Shown here: positions 14,493 through 23,122 of the stretch, piece by piece
Position numbering within the stretch: position 1 is the first letter of the stretch
How the letters are laid out: every line of letters starts with the position of its first letter
Source: Gaiellales bacterium
GTDB lineage: Bacteria; Actinomycetota; Thermoleophilia; Gaiellales; JAICJC01
Length of the DNA: 38,271 bases
Assembly (NCBI GenBank): GCA_036273515.1
Contig: DASUHM010000042.1
Location: 1 to 38,271 of the forward strand
Direction: 5' to 3'
Notes under the pieces: generated by a model
What the model saw: only the letters and a program-made list of their open reading frames with translations
What the model was told of the DNA's origin: nothing
Database searches by the model: none
Program-made: the position numbers and the translations under genes

Positions 14493-15605
14493 ATGCTGCT
14501 TCACATGCGCTTCTCCGCTCTCTTGGCCGTCGCCGCCCTGGCGCTCCTCCTGGCGCCGGCGGCCGGCGATGCCCGCCCGGTCACGGCTTCCACGAGCGGC
14601 GCAGTCCTCTACGTGGCCACCGATGACGGCACCCTCCACGCCTACCAGGAGGGCTCGTGGACGCCGGCCGGGAGCTGGAGTGGCCTGCCGCTCTCCGGCG
14701 GGATCCGGGGCACGGCCTTCGACGGCACCGACCTCTACTTCGCCGTCGGCGGCGACGGCGGCCCGCGCGGGAACGGCAGCCTCGTCAAGTGGGATCTCAC
14801 CACGGACTCGGTCGTCTACGACGTCTCCTATCCGTTCGGCGTGGATCAGCTGAACGCGTGTGGAGGGAGCCTCTACATCCCGGTCGGGGAGAACGCGAAG
14901 ACCTCGCGGACGTGGGAGCAGATCGACGAGGCCACCGGCGCCGTGATCGGCAGCGTGCAGGAGGGCCTCGGGCCCCACAACACGCTCTGCGCCGACGGCC
15001 ACTGGTACTTCGGCGGGCGCTACGACGACTACCTGTACCAGCGCGCCGGGCCGAAGATCGGCCCGTCCCCGTCGAGTGCCGCGGGCGTCCGCCCGTTCAC
15101 GGTCGGCTTCGGGAACACGCGGGCGTGGATCACGTGGACGGACTACCGCGGCTTCTCGGTCGCCGACACCGCCACGGGACGGATCCTCGACTCCGTCAAC
15201 TTCGGCCCGCTGCCGCCGGGTTGGGCACAGACCACCGCCAGCCACGGCATCAGCGTCGACCCGGCGAACTCCGCGGTCTACGTGCTCGACATGACCCAGA
15301 ACGCGGTGCGGGCCTACACGACGGCCGACTCGCCGAGCCTGCTCGCGACCATCCCGCTCGACCACCCGATCTACCGGGGCGTCGACGCAGGCTGCGCCTA
15401 CGACTGCACCAAGGTCGGCTGGCTACAGCACTCGGTCGACGGCGCCTACGTGTTCGTCGGTGAGAGCGGCGACGTGATCAGCACCGCCACGAACGGCATC
15501 GCGACGTTCATCCCGCCGCTCGCGAACACCCGCCACGGGTTCATCGACGTGCTCTGGCAGAACGGGGTGCCGGTGGCAGGGAATCACTTCGGGTTCGGGC
15601 GGTGA
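14493..15605 (+). CDS. secreted beta-propeller-like protein
   Basis: 370-aa exported protein with signal peptide (FSALLAVAALALLLAPAAGDA). The mature part shows repeated blade-like strands (VLYVATDDGTLHAY, DLYFAVGGDGG, GSLYIPVGENAKTS, WYFGGRYDDYLY, AVYVLDMTQNAVRAY, AYVFVGESGDVIS), consistent with a YVTN/SMP-30-like propeller. ATG 14493 or 14505 are both possible. It begins 17 bp after the preceding propeller gene and is unlike it in repeat motif. No catalytic residue can be named. Confidence 0.8.
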   Translation: MLLHMRFSALLAVAALALLLAPAAGDARPVTASTSGAVLYVATDDGTLHAYQEGSWTPAGSWSGLPLSGGIRGTAFDGTDLYFAVGGDGGPRGNGSLVKWDLTTDSVVYDVSYPFGVDQLNACGGSLYIPVGENAKTSRTWEQIDEATGAVIGSVQEGLGPHNTLCADGHWYFGGRYDDYLYQRAGPKIGPSPSSAAGVRPFTVGFGNTRAWITWTDYRGFSVADTATGRILDSVNFGPLPPGWAQTTASHGISVDPANSAVYVLDMTQNAVRAYTTADSPSLLATIPLDHPIYRGVDAGCAYDCTKVGWLQHSVDGAYVFVGESGDVISTATNGIATFIPPLANTRHGFIDVLWQNGVPVAGNHFGFGR

Positions 15606-15631
15606 ACACGCCTTAGCTCGCCACGGGGCCC

Positions 15632-15660
15632 TTGAATTGGGGCGGAGCGGTTGTTAGTGT
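15632..15660 (+). promoter_or_regulatory. housekeeping-type promoter of the TPR gene
   Basis: TTGAAT (15632-15637), 17-bp spacer, TAGTGT (15655-15660). The predicted start near 15667 makes the TTG at 15632 an unlikely translation start. Confidence 0.5.
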
Positions 15661-15661
15661 C

Positions 15662-17524
15662 GTGTGGCACAATTTGCGATTGGGGCTGGGCAGCACGATC
15701 GACACCATCTCCCACCTCCTTGGACTCATCGCGCTCTCGGCTGCGCTGGGGCTCGCCGCGCTCGCCGTCATCGGCCTGGTCGTCTCCGTCGCGCAGGTGA
15801 CCGTCCGTGGACGCGTCTTCGTGATCCCATTTCGGGCCGCCGACATGCAGCGCGTGGACATCACCGTCCTGTTCGCGAACCGCCTCGTCGACATGGAACG
15901 TCATTGGCGCTCGCTCGCACACGAGATCCAGATGCTGCGCAGCAGCGTCGGGGCGACCTCCCGGGATGCAAGCCTGAACGAGAACGCCGTGATCCGGGAG
16001 CACGCGGATGAGGGGGGAGGTCCGAGGGGACACGCGACCACGCTGGAGCTGGCGGGATCACCCATCACGTCGGGCCAAGGGCTGCTGGAGTCACTCCCCC
16101 GGCGTGGAGACTCGCCCTTCAAGGACGTTGCCGCCGGCCCGCGAACGACGGGCGACGAGATCCTGGATGACGTGCTTCTCATCGCGGAAGAGAACTCCAT
16201 GGCGGACATCGATTTCGGGAGCATGACGGTGTCGGGCGTGTCGTTCTCACTGCAAGCGTTCGTTGCGCTCTTTCGTCGACTGCCCGGCGTATTCGCACGC
16301 CGGGTGCTGCACGGCGCGATCTCGCCCATGGGTGACGGCTCGGTTCTGTCGGTGACACTCGATCAACGCCCGCTCCCGGGGCGCTTCCCGCGGTACCGAG
16401 CTTCATGCACGGTTCGCGTCATCGGGGAAGACTGGATCCACGGCGTCGACGGCGCGGCGTTCGGGCTGGCCAAGGCGCGAATCGACCAACTACGGGATGC
16501 CGGTCTGGCAACGCCTGGCGCCGGCACTGCGAAACCGACCAAGTCGGAGACCGTTGCCGGGGCGGAGATCGAGGCCGAGAGCTGGAACGCGTGCGAGGCC
16601 TTTCTCGAAGGCTACGCCGCGCAGCTTCGCCACTATCTCTCAGGTCGCGGGGCTGATCGCGATGCTGCGCTGGACCACTACGAGAACGCGCTCAAGTTTC
16701 AACGTGGATACACACGTGCTGCATACAACCGGGCGACGCTTCTCTATAACAAGTATCTCCCGGCGGCCAACCGTGAAGCGATCGTGCGGTTCGGCGAGGC
16801 GACATCGAGCACCGACCCACGGGTGCGGGCCCTCGCATACTCAGGGCTGGCGATGGCGTATTGTCAGGCCCGGCACCGGTTCGACGGCGCCGACGACCGT
16901 TTCGTCTCAAAGGCCGTGGATGCGAGTCAGGACGCGCTGAGTCTCGATCGTGACCTCGAGGAGGCTCGGTTTGCTGTCGGGTGGGCGTACCAGGCGCTCG
17001 ATGATCCCGAGCGAGCGGTGTCACAGTATGAATCCGTGGTCAGTCTGCCCACGGACACGAGCGCGGGCCGACGAATCAAATCGTTCGCTCTGAACAACGC
17101 GGGCTGGATCTGGATGCACGAGTTCGAAAGGCGCAAAGGAGCGGTGGCGCGCGCGGAAGCGTACTTCTGGACAGCGCTCCGGTACTACCCCAACAAGATC
17201 GCGTACGCCAACCTCGCCGAAGTCGCGCGCCGAGCTCATCGGTACGACGATGCGATCGGACTCTTCGAGCGTGCCCTCGATCTTGACCCGTCCTATGTGA
17301 ACGCCTGGAATGAGTGGGCGATGCTCGAGGTCGAGATGGCCCGCGAGGCCGCCCGTAGCAGGAGACGGAAGCATGCCGACGCTCTTGCCGCTGACGCGAA
17401 GCTTCACCACCAACGCGCCGTTCATCTAGCCTCCGACGACGCATACGAGCAGCGCCTGCGGCGAGAGTTCGAGGCCGCGGAAGCGCAGTACACACAAAGC
17501 CTGGCACGGGGTGCGGCGGGCTAG
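15662..17524 (+). CDS. membrane-anchored TPR protein
   Basis: 620-aa protein. One strong transmembrane segment near residues 20-45 (LIALSAALGLAALAVIGLVV), then a ~250-residue middle region of unknown fold, then TPR-like helices from about residue 320 to 600 (AALDHYENALKFQRGYTRA, DASQDALSLDRDLEEARFAVG, AIGLFERALDLDPSYVNAWN). TPRs usually scaffold protein contacts. The start is uncertain: GTG 15662, TTG 15632 or TTG 15671. Base composition is noticeably less G/C-rich, with codons such as AAG TTT CAA and TCT CTA TAT rare elsewhere in the window, a sign of transfer or different history. It precedes the peroxidase cluster on the same strand (61 bp gap). Confidence 0.8.
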   Translation: MWHNLRLGLGSTIDTISHLLGLIALSAALGLAALAVIGLVVSVAQVTVRGRVFVIPFRAADMQRVDITVLFANRLVDMERHWRSLAHEIQMLRSSVGATSRDASLNENAVIREHADEGGGPRGHATTLELAGSPITSGQGLLESLPRRGDSPFKDVAAGPRTTGDEILDDVLLIAEENSMADIDFGSMTVSGVSFSLQAFVALFRRLPGVFARRVLHGAISPMGDGSVLSVTLDQRPLPGRFPRYRASCTVRVIGEDWIHGVDGAAFGLAKARIDQLRDAGLATPGAGTAKPTKSETVAGAEIEAESWNACEAFLEGYAAQLRHYLSGRGADRDAALDHYENALKFQRGYTRAAYNRATLLYNKYLPAANREAIVRFGEATSSTDPRVRALAYSGLAMAYCQARHRFDGADDRFVSKAVDASQDALSLDRDLEEARFAVGWAYQALDDPERAVSQYESVVSLPTDTSAGRRIKSFALNNAGWIWMHEFERRKGAVARAEAYFWTALRYYPNKIAYANLAEVARRAHRYDDAIGLFERALDLDPSYVNAWNEWAMLEVEMAREAARSRRRKHADALAADAKLHHQRAVHLASDDAYEQRLRREFEAAEAQYTQSLARGAAG

Positions 17525-17585
17525 CCGGTGTCGCGTCGACGCCGCTTCTCCGTGATCGCGCCGGCCATCCAGCGAAGGAGTGCCC

Positions 17586-18047
17586 ATGAGCACGGGAATG
17601 AAGCGGGACGGAACTCTCGACGTTGACACCCTGCTGTCGATGTCGGCGCGCGAGCTGGACGAGCTCTTCACGCGCAGCCCCGCCGGAGGGATGCCGGACG
17701 GAGAGTACGACGGCACGGCGATCACCGCCCCGGGGACGGAGTTCGCCGAGATCGCCGCGAAGATCACGCACCTGTTGGCGTGGAAAGGCAAGGTGTTCAA
17801 CGCCGAGCGCGGGGTGCTCGAGAACCGGGTCACCCCTTTCGACCTGCACGCCGTCGTCGCGACGGTCTACCGGGCAGCGAGCTGGTTCGACAACCGGGAG
17901 TGCATCGTCCTCGACTACTCGGAGACGTCACTCATCGCACATTGGATTCGCGACGAGATCCGTGAAGTCGCGGACGGCCTGTATCTCGGACTCGTCTACT
18001 GGCAGCGCACGCGCATCCTGTATTTCACCCTGAAAGCCCAGACCTAG
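17586..18047 (+). CDS. conserved protein of unnamed family, peroxidase cluster
   Basis: 153-aa soluble protein with no named domain that I can assign. Conserved-looking blocks are LLAWKGKVFNAERG, VYRAASWFDNRECIVLDYSETS, and IRDEIREVADGLYLG; the Trp/Gly/Lys and Asp-Tyr-Ser-x-Thr-Ser patterns look like a lipocalin-like barrel, but that is only impression. ATG 17586 with a perfect AAGGAG 5 nt upstream (the in-frame GTG at 17580 overlaps that site). First gene of a tight rightward cluster with the tandem-domain membrane protein (12 bp gap) and DyP peroxidase. Confidence 0.75.
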   Translation: MSTGMKRDGTLDVDTLLSMSARELDELFTRSPAGGMPDGEYDGTAITAPGTEFAEIAAKITHLLAWKGKVFNAERGVLENRVTPFDLHAVVATVYRAASWFDNRECIVLDYSETSLIAHWIRDEIREVADGLYLGLVYWQRTRILYFTLKAQT

Positions 18048-18059
18048 GCGACCGGGTCG

Positions 18060-19331
18060 ATGCCCCACCAGGTTGCGCTCACCGTCGTCGCGCCGATCCG
18101 GCCGGGTAGCCGGGACGCGGTCGAGCGCGCACTTCACGCCGCAGGTGCGGGCGGCCCTCCACAAGCCTCGGTGCCGTTCGCGCAGATGACGGGCGTGCAC
18201 TTCGCCCGCCTCTTCCTGCTTCGCGCCGACGTCTCCGGCGCGGGTGACCCGCTCCCCGAGCGGCTGATCCTGATGAGCGACGTCGACGCGCCGCTCGAGC
18301 GTCACGTCTCGGAGCTGTGCGACATCGGCGGACCGTCGCTTGACGCGATCCTTCGCCATTGCGAGGGGTATCCAGAGGCACCGGATCCGGCGAACCGGCG
18401 GGCATACCTGGAGCGACACGCGGTGTCGGCGGCCACGGCCTACGTCAATACCGTGGGGCGCGGGCTCGCCCAGGTACTGCTGGAGCAGCGCCTCCGCGAT
18501 GAGATCGAGCGCTATCTCGACGAGCATCGCGACGAGCTCGCCGGCCGCCCGGCGCTCGAGATCAGAGAGCGGATCCAGGAGTTCGTCGCGGCCGATGCAG
18601 ATCTCCGTCCAGCACTCCAACCGGCGGCGCCGCCCGACCTCGGTTTCCGGATCGGCGAGGCGATTCACCTCGTGCTCGTCCCGGTCGGGCTGCTCGCGTT
18701 GTCCCCGATCCTGCTCGTCGCGCTGCCGGTAGGAGTCGTCGTCCTGCGCATCCACGAAGAACGCGACCGGGAGGACACCCGGCGCCCGGACGACGCCTGG
18801 GTCGACATGCTGGCGAGCCGCGAGGACCACTCGATCCAGAACCCGTTCGTGGCTGCCGGCCCGCTCAAGCCGGGGCCGTTCCGCCGCGGGCTCACCACCA
18901 CCGTCCTCTGGGTCGCCGGCTACGCCGTACGCCACATCTTCAACCACGCGAACCTGGCGGGGGTGAAGACGATCCACTTCGCCCGCTGGGTGTTCCTCGA
19001 CGACAAGCGACGGGTGGTGTTTGCGAGCAACTACGACGGCAGCGTCGAGAGCTACATGGACGACTTCATCGACAAGGTCGCCTGGGGTCTGAACGCGACG
19101 TTCTCGAACGGCGTCGGCTATCCGAAGACCCGGTGGCTCTTCTTCGGTGGTGCCCGGAACGAGCGCGTGTTCAAGGACGTCCTGCGGCGCCATCAGCAGC
19201 CGGTGCAGGTCTGGTACTCCGCCTACCCGGACCTCACCGCGAGAAATGTGAACCAGAACGAACAGTTCCGGGCCGGCCTCTCTGGTTCGATGAGCGCGAA
19301 GGAGGCGGCCGCGTGGCTGCAGCTTCTGTGA
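18060..19331 (+). CDS. tandem-repeat membrane protein of the peroxidase cluster
   Basis: 423-aa protein of unknown function. Two similar ~110-aa modules flank a hydrophobic segment: the first has GVHFARLFLL, SDVDAPLERHVSEL and HCEGYP (residues ~40-105); the second has TIHFARWVFL, SNYDGSVESYMDDF and NGVGYP (residues ~300-360) followed by VQVWYSAYPDLT. The hydrophobic part (LVLVPVGLLALSPILLVALP, ~205-230) is one hairpin or one helix. The HFAR and GYP signatures recall ferredoxin-like domains of DyP/chlorite-dismutase-type proteins, but heme residues are not evident. The DyP gene starts within its last 19 bp, so both are made together and probably interact. Confidence 0.78.
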   Translation: MPHQVALTVVAPIRPGSRDAVERALHAAGAGGPPQASVPFAQMTGVHFARLFLLRADVSGAGDPLPERLILMSDVDAPLERHVSELCDIGGPSLDAILRHCEGYPEAPDPANRRAYLERHAVSAATAYVNTVGRGLAQVLLEQRLRDEIERYLDEHRDELAGRPALEIRERIQEFVAADADLRPALQPAAPPDLGFRIGEAIHLVLVPVGLLALSPILLVALPVGVVVLRIHEERDREDTRRPDDAWVDMLASREDHSIQNPFVAAGPLKPGPFRRGLTTTVLWVAGYAVRHIFNHANLAGVKTIHFARWVFLDDKRRVVFASNYDGSVESYMDDFIDKVAWGLNATFSNGVGYPKTRWLFFGGARNERVFKDVLRRHQQPVQVWYSAYPDLTARNVNQNEQFRAGLSGSMSAKEAAAWLQLL

Positions 19332-20782
19332 CCGCGACGGGACAGCTGGAGCTCGACGACATGCAGGGGCTGCTCCTGCGCGGCTACCCGCATCTCCGAG
19401 CCGCCTGCTTCCTGCTCTACGGGGTCGAGCAGCCCGCCGCCGCGCGGGAGCTCCTCGCCACCCTCGCCGACCGGATGACGCCGGCAAGCCAGAAGCCGGA
19501 CCAGCACGCGCTTCACGTCGCCATGACGGTTCCAGGACTCCGCCGGCTGGGGTTGCCGGACGCCGTGCTGAACGGGTTCCCGCTGGAGATGCGAGAGGGG
19601 ATGGTGACCGCCCACCGAAGCCGGATCCTCGGAGACGTGGAGGAGAGTGCGCCGGACCGGTGGGCGTTCGGCGGTCCCGCGACGCCCGAGGTGCACCTGA
19701 TGCTCCTCGTGTACGGCTTGGATAGCTCGTTGCTCACCCCGATCGTTCGCACGCTCGACGGTGAGGCGAAGAAGCGCGGCCTGCGAGAGATCGTCCGGCT
19801 GACGACGACGGACATCGGCCGGGCCGAGCACTTCGGATTCCACGACGGCATCTCGCAGCCGCGGCTGGAGGGGATCGGCGCTTCCACCCACGACCATGAC
19901 CAGACGCTACGCGCCGGAGAGCTCGTGCTCGGCTACCGCGACGAGTACGGGCTGTACGCCCTTCGCCCCACGGTTGCACCCGGCGACGACCCCGCCGGAA
20001 CGCTGCCGACCGACGCCGACGGCGGCCCCAACCACGACCTCGGCCGCAACGGGAGCTACCTCGTCTTCCGTCAGCTCGAGCAGGACGTGCACGGTTTCTG
20101 GCGCTACGTCGACAGGGCTGCCCGTGACCACGCCGGGCACGCCGGCTCGCAGGGGCGCGTCGAGCTGGCATCGAAGCTGGTCGGCCGCTGGCCCGGCGGG
20201 GCGCCGCTCGTCCTCTCGCCCCACTCCGACGACCCTGCCCGGGCCGACTCGAACGACTTCCGATACCACACCGAGGACGCGTACGGACAGCGCTGCCCGG
20301 TGGGGGCACATATTCGTCGCACGAACCCGCGTGACTCGCTCGACCCCCGGCCGGGCACGGCGAGATCGATCGAGGTGGCAAACCACCACCGGCTGCTGCG
20401 GCGGGGCCGCTCGTACGGCCCGCGACTCCCGATCGACGATGCACTTGCCGACGAGGGCGACGACACGCCGCGTGGCCTCTATTTCATCTGCCTCAACACC
20501 AACCTGTCACGCCAGTTCGAGTTCGTCCAGCAGACCTGGGTGAGAAGCCCGAAGTTCGCCGGTCTGTACGACGAGCCGGACCCGATCCTCGCCGGGGGGT
20601 CGTTCTCGATACCGACCGAGACGGTCCGGCGCAGGCTGCCGACCGTCCCCCGGTTTGTCACCGTGCGCGGCGGCGCCTACTTCTTCCTGCCGGGCATACG
20701 GGCGGTGCGCTATCTCGCCGAGCTCGGTGGGGACGGCAGCGGCGGTGAGCCGGGAAACTCCTCACGGCCCGTCGGCTCGTAA
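19313..20782 (+). CDS. DyP-type heme peroxidase
   Basis: 489-aa peroxidase of the dye-decolorizing superfamily: oxidises organic substrates with hydrogen peroxide using heme. The distal GxxDG motif is GFHDG with catalytic Asp178; the proximal heme ligand is His333 in CPVGAHIRRTNPRDS. The C-terminal FVTVRGGAYFFLPGIRAVR segment is also typical. No Tat or Sec signal is present, so it should be cytoplasmic or held at the membrane by its partner. GTG 19313 has AAGGAGG 7 nt upstream and overlaps the preceding gene by 19 bp; GTG 19328 is an alternative. Length and inserts suggest the class C/D branch. The 3' end overlaps the convergent catalase-like gene by 73 bp. Confidence 0.92.
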   Translation: MAAASVTATGQLELDDMQGLLLRGYPHLRAACFLLYGVEQPAAARELLATLADRMTPASQKPDQHALHVAMTVPGLRRLGLPDAVLNGFPLEMREGMVTAHRSRILGDVEESAPDRWAFGGPATPEVHLMLLVYGLDSSLLTPIVRTLDGEAKKRGLREIVRLTTTDIGRAEHFGFHDGISQPRLEGIGASTHDHDQTLRAGELVLGYRDEYGLYALRPTVAPGDDPAGTLPTDADGGPNHDLGRNGSYLVFRQLEQDVHGFWRYVDRAARDHAGHAGSQGRVELASKLVGRWPGGAPLVLSPHSDDPARADSNDFRYHTEDAYGQRCPVGAHIRRTNPRDSLDPRPGTARSIEVANHHRLLRRGRSYGPRLPIDDALADEGDDTPRGLYFICLNTNLSRQFEFVQQTWVRSPKFAGLYDEPDPILAGGSFSIPTETVRRRLPTVPRFVTVRGGAYFFLPGIRAVRYLAELGGDGSGGEPGNSSRPVGS

Positions 20783-21981
20783 TGCTCCACGTCGTTCATC
20801 TCCTGGCGCAGGCGCGAGAGCGCCCAGTACATCTTGCGCCGGGCGCGGCTCTGGTTTCCCAGCGGTCGATGCTCAGGCAGACAGTGCCAGGGGTTGTACG
20901 TGAGCACGCGCGCGAACGCCATCTGCTCGGGTGAGTCGAACGTCTGCCGGGGGATCCGCAGCACCGCCGCCGGGATGCGCGGTGAGAGCCGCGTCGGCCA
21001 CAGCACGGCGTTGTTCTCGATCGGCATCAGGAACGGGTCGGTCTGGAGCTGGAGCAGGATGTCGAACTCGACATCCTGCACCGCGAGCGTGGCCGCCATG
21101 GCGTCACGCAGGTAGTTGTCCGGCGGCCGGAGCGGGAGCCGGGGCACCCGCGAGCGCGTCCGAAGCCGCGGTTGGAACGAGTACTGCATCGCCTCGCCTT
21201 CGCCGAGCAGATACGGCACGCAGCTGAAGTACGCGCCCTCGAGCGGGCTCGATTGCGTCTTCGTCCAGAGGAACTGCATGATCGAGTCGAGGACGTGCGA
21301 CTCGGTGAAGTTGTAGAAGTAGAAGATCGAGGCGTTCTTGTAGCTCCACTGCTGGAGCTGGACATTGGCACGGGTATCCGGCGTCACGAAGGTCGGCGTG
21401 GAGACGCCGAGCATGTCCTGCGTGTGCTTCTCATCGTCGAGGAGCTTGGGGCCGGGGACGCCCATGACCTTCATCCCGATGCTCATGAACCCGACGTCGT
21501 CGATGTCGGTCGTGACGTACGGCCCGGGGCCGGCGAAGCGCACCCATGCGGGATACGTGCGCGGCTCGGCGAAGATGCCGCGGCGCATGTCCGGCGGCAC
21601 GTCGTCGCGGATCGTGAACTCGGCCCGGACGACGCCGTGCGTCTTCGTATTCCCTCCCCGCTCGAAGTAGCCCGGGTTCCAGAGCGCGCGCATCTGAGCC
21701 GTGAACGCCGCGATGATCGCGTTCACGTGCGCGTCCTCGTCGGGCTGGATCCGCTCCTCCGCGATTCCGAGGCCGTCGTCGTCGCGGCGCCGGTTGATGA
21801 GCCCCGTCGTCACGTTCGAGAGGGCCGTGCGGAAGACGGCGTCGAACGCGGGCCGGAAGTACGGATCGACCCGCCGCTCCGCATGCAGGATGACCGTCAG
21901 GACGCTGTTCAGCCGGTCGAGAAACGGGTTTCCCGTATCGGCCGGCGGCAGCCCGAAGCCGGGACCTGGGTTGGGGCGCAA
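20710..21981 (-). CDS. catalase-like heme protein (y4iL/AOS-related type)
   Basis: 423-aa protein of the catalase-related superfamily rather than classical catalase. Supporting parts: the distal-side strand THGVVRAEFTIRDDVP with the presumed distal His, FAEPRTYPAWVRFAG, the MSIGMKVMGVPG stretch, and the C-terminal YNPWHCLPEHRPLGNQSRARRKMYW block that corresponds to the Arg-rich end of the catalase core. Relatives include allene oxide synthase-like enzymes that act on lipid hydroperoxides. Start is TTG 21981 with GGAGGAG about 8 nt upstream. Convergent with, and overlapping, the DyP gene, so the two messages would be antisense over 73 nt. Confidence 0.8.
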   Translation of the reverse strand: MRPNPGPGFGLPPADTGNPFLDRLNSVLTVILHAERRVDPYFRPAFDAVFRTALSNVTTGLINRRRDDDGLGIAEERIQPDEDAHVNAIIAAFTAQMRALWNPGYFERGGNTKTHGVVRAEFTIRDDVPPDMRRGIFAEPRTYPAWVRFAGPGPYVTTDIDDVGFMSIGMKVMGVPGPKLLDDEKHTQDMLGVSTPTFVTPDTRANVQLQQWSYKNASIFYFYNFTESHVLDSIMQFLWTKTQSSPLEGAYFSCVPYLLGEGEAMQYSFQPRLRTRSRVPRLPLRPPDNYLRDAMAATLAVQDVEFDILLQLQTDPFLMPIENNAVLWPTRLSPRIPAAVLRIPRQTFDSPEQMAFARVLTYNPWHCLPEHRPLGNQSRARRKMYWALSRLRQEMNDVEHYEPTGREEFPGSPPLPSPPSSAR

Positions 21982-22069
21982 GGCTCGTGCTCCTCCCCTT
22001 TCGCGAGCCGCGAACGTATCACGATGGTCCTCGGGAGGGAAGCCCGGAAGCGCACTCGAGCCGGGGCCG

Positions 22070-22297
22070 TTAGCGGAGGCGCGTCCTCAGCAGCTGCTTC
22101 CCCTGATCGGCGCCCTTCTTGCTCTCATGCTGGGCCCTACGGAAGAACTCCGCGAGCTCCGTATCGCCCTCGCGCTCGGCGTCCTGGATGTACGTCTCGA
22201 GCCGGAGTGCGTTGGAAAGACACGCCTCGGTGAACCAGATGATGTTGTAATCCCTGTCCTTGGTGCCGGTTGTCTCGCCGGTCTCGCTCGCGCTCAT
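22070..22297 (-). CDS. small helical protein, ferritin-like in pattern
   Basis: 75-aa predominantly helical protein of unknown function (DYNIIWFTEACLSNALRLET, then DTELAEFFRRAQHESKKGAD). The spacing of acidic and histidine residues resembles a half ferritin/rubrerythrin bundle, but no complete metal site is visible. ATG 22297 follows GGGAGGA; an in-frame ATG at 22309 lies within that ribosome site. It is the next gene upstream of the catalase-like gene on the same strand (88 bp) and has its own stress-type promoter. Confidence 0.7.
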   Translation of the reverse strand: MSASETGETTGTKDRDYNIIWFTEACLSNALRLETYIQDAEREGDTELAEFFRRAQHESKKGADQGKQLLRTRLR

Positions 22298-22334
22298 CGG
22301 TCCTCCCATACGGATCGTCGAAGGTACGCGGTTG

Positions 22335-22360
22335 GTACCCCCGTTCCGGATAATGGAACC
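22335..22360 (-). promoter_or_regulatory. SigB/SigF-like promoter of the 22297 gene
   Basis: On the minus strand, GGTT (22360-22357), 16-bp spacer, GGGTAC (22340-22335), 37 nt before the ATG. The spacer itself contains GGTTCC-ATTATCC-GGAAC, an inverted repeat that could be an operator. Confidence 0.45.
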
Positions 22361-22480
22361 CGCATGTGCGGGCGAGGGCTCGCAGCGGTTTGCGGCTGCC
22401 CCTGACCGGGACGCCCGGCGTCGGGACCTCTGTCGCCGACGTCCGCATGTCCAAGGGCGTTCCGGACCCGTCGCCGTGTC

Positions 22481-22907
22481 TTGCGGCGTCTGGTCATCCC
22501 GCCCGCTCTGGCCGCGATCGGCGCCGCCGCCGGGCCGTCCACCACCCCGGCTCGCCCACCCAGGACAGCGCCGACGAGCCCATCGACGATGAGTCGAGGG
22601 GCCGCGGCGTCCGCAACGGCGACCGGCGGCGCGGTCCTGAACGACCACGGCTATGCGCTCATCCAGCACGGTGAGTACGCCGCCGCCATCCCCCTGCTGC
22701 AGCGGGCGGTCGCGGCGCTACGCGGGCTCGGCCCCACCGATCCGCACGAGGCGTACGCGAACTACAACCTCGGCTACGCACTCCTCGAAGTGGGCGACTT
22801 GCGACGCCGCGATCGCGCCGCTCGAGCTCGCCAACCGCCTTGAGACGAGCACGCTGGTCGACGTCGCGATCCGGCGCGCTACGGCGTGCGCCAGACAGGG
22901 AAGCTGA
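22481..22907 (+). pseudogene. frameshifted TPR fragment, kinase C-terminal type
   Basis: A TTG-start frame (22481) encodes LNDHGYALIQHGEYAAAIPLLQRA and AYANYNLGYALLEVGD, then goes out of frame; the continuation CDAAIAPLELANRLETSTL to RQGS lies in the next frame and ends at TGA 22905-22907. One extra T near 22798-22800 would explain it. The TPR pair resembles the extracellular C-terminal region of actinobacterial Ser/Thr kinases; LVIPPALAAIGAAAG could be the remnant of the transmembrane helix and the Pro/Thr region its linker. No kinase domain precedes it. Either a relic or a sequencing indel in a small exported TPR protein. Confidence 0.6.
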
Positions 22908-22964
22908 GCGTTACGCCGATAGCGAGCGGTTCCGGGGTCTCCAACCACGCCCCAGACCGGGCGA

Positions 22965-23037
<73 letters not shown>

Positions 23038-23040
23038 GGG

Positions 23041-23080
23041 GCGGCTCCCTGACCCGTGCGGAGCCGCGCGCGCCATTGTA
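23041..23080 (-). promoter_or_regulatory. tRNA-Thr promoter -10 and leader hairpin
   Basis: TACAAT (minus strand, 23080-23075) is a good -10 about 38 nt before the tRNA. Between them GCGGCTCC (23067-23060) pairs with GGAGCCGC (23048-23041), an 8-bp leader hairpin ending 3 nt before the mature 5' end. No strong -35. Confidence 0.45.
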
Positions 23081-23122
23081 GGCGATCCCCGGGCGCTCGC
23101 ATCGAATCTCGCGCTGCGACGA

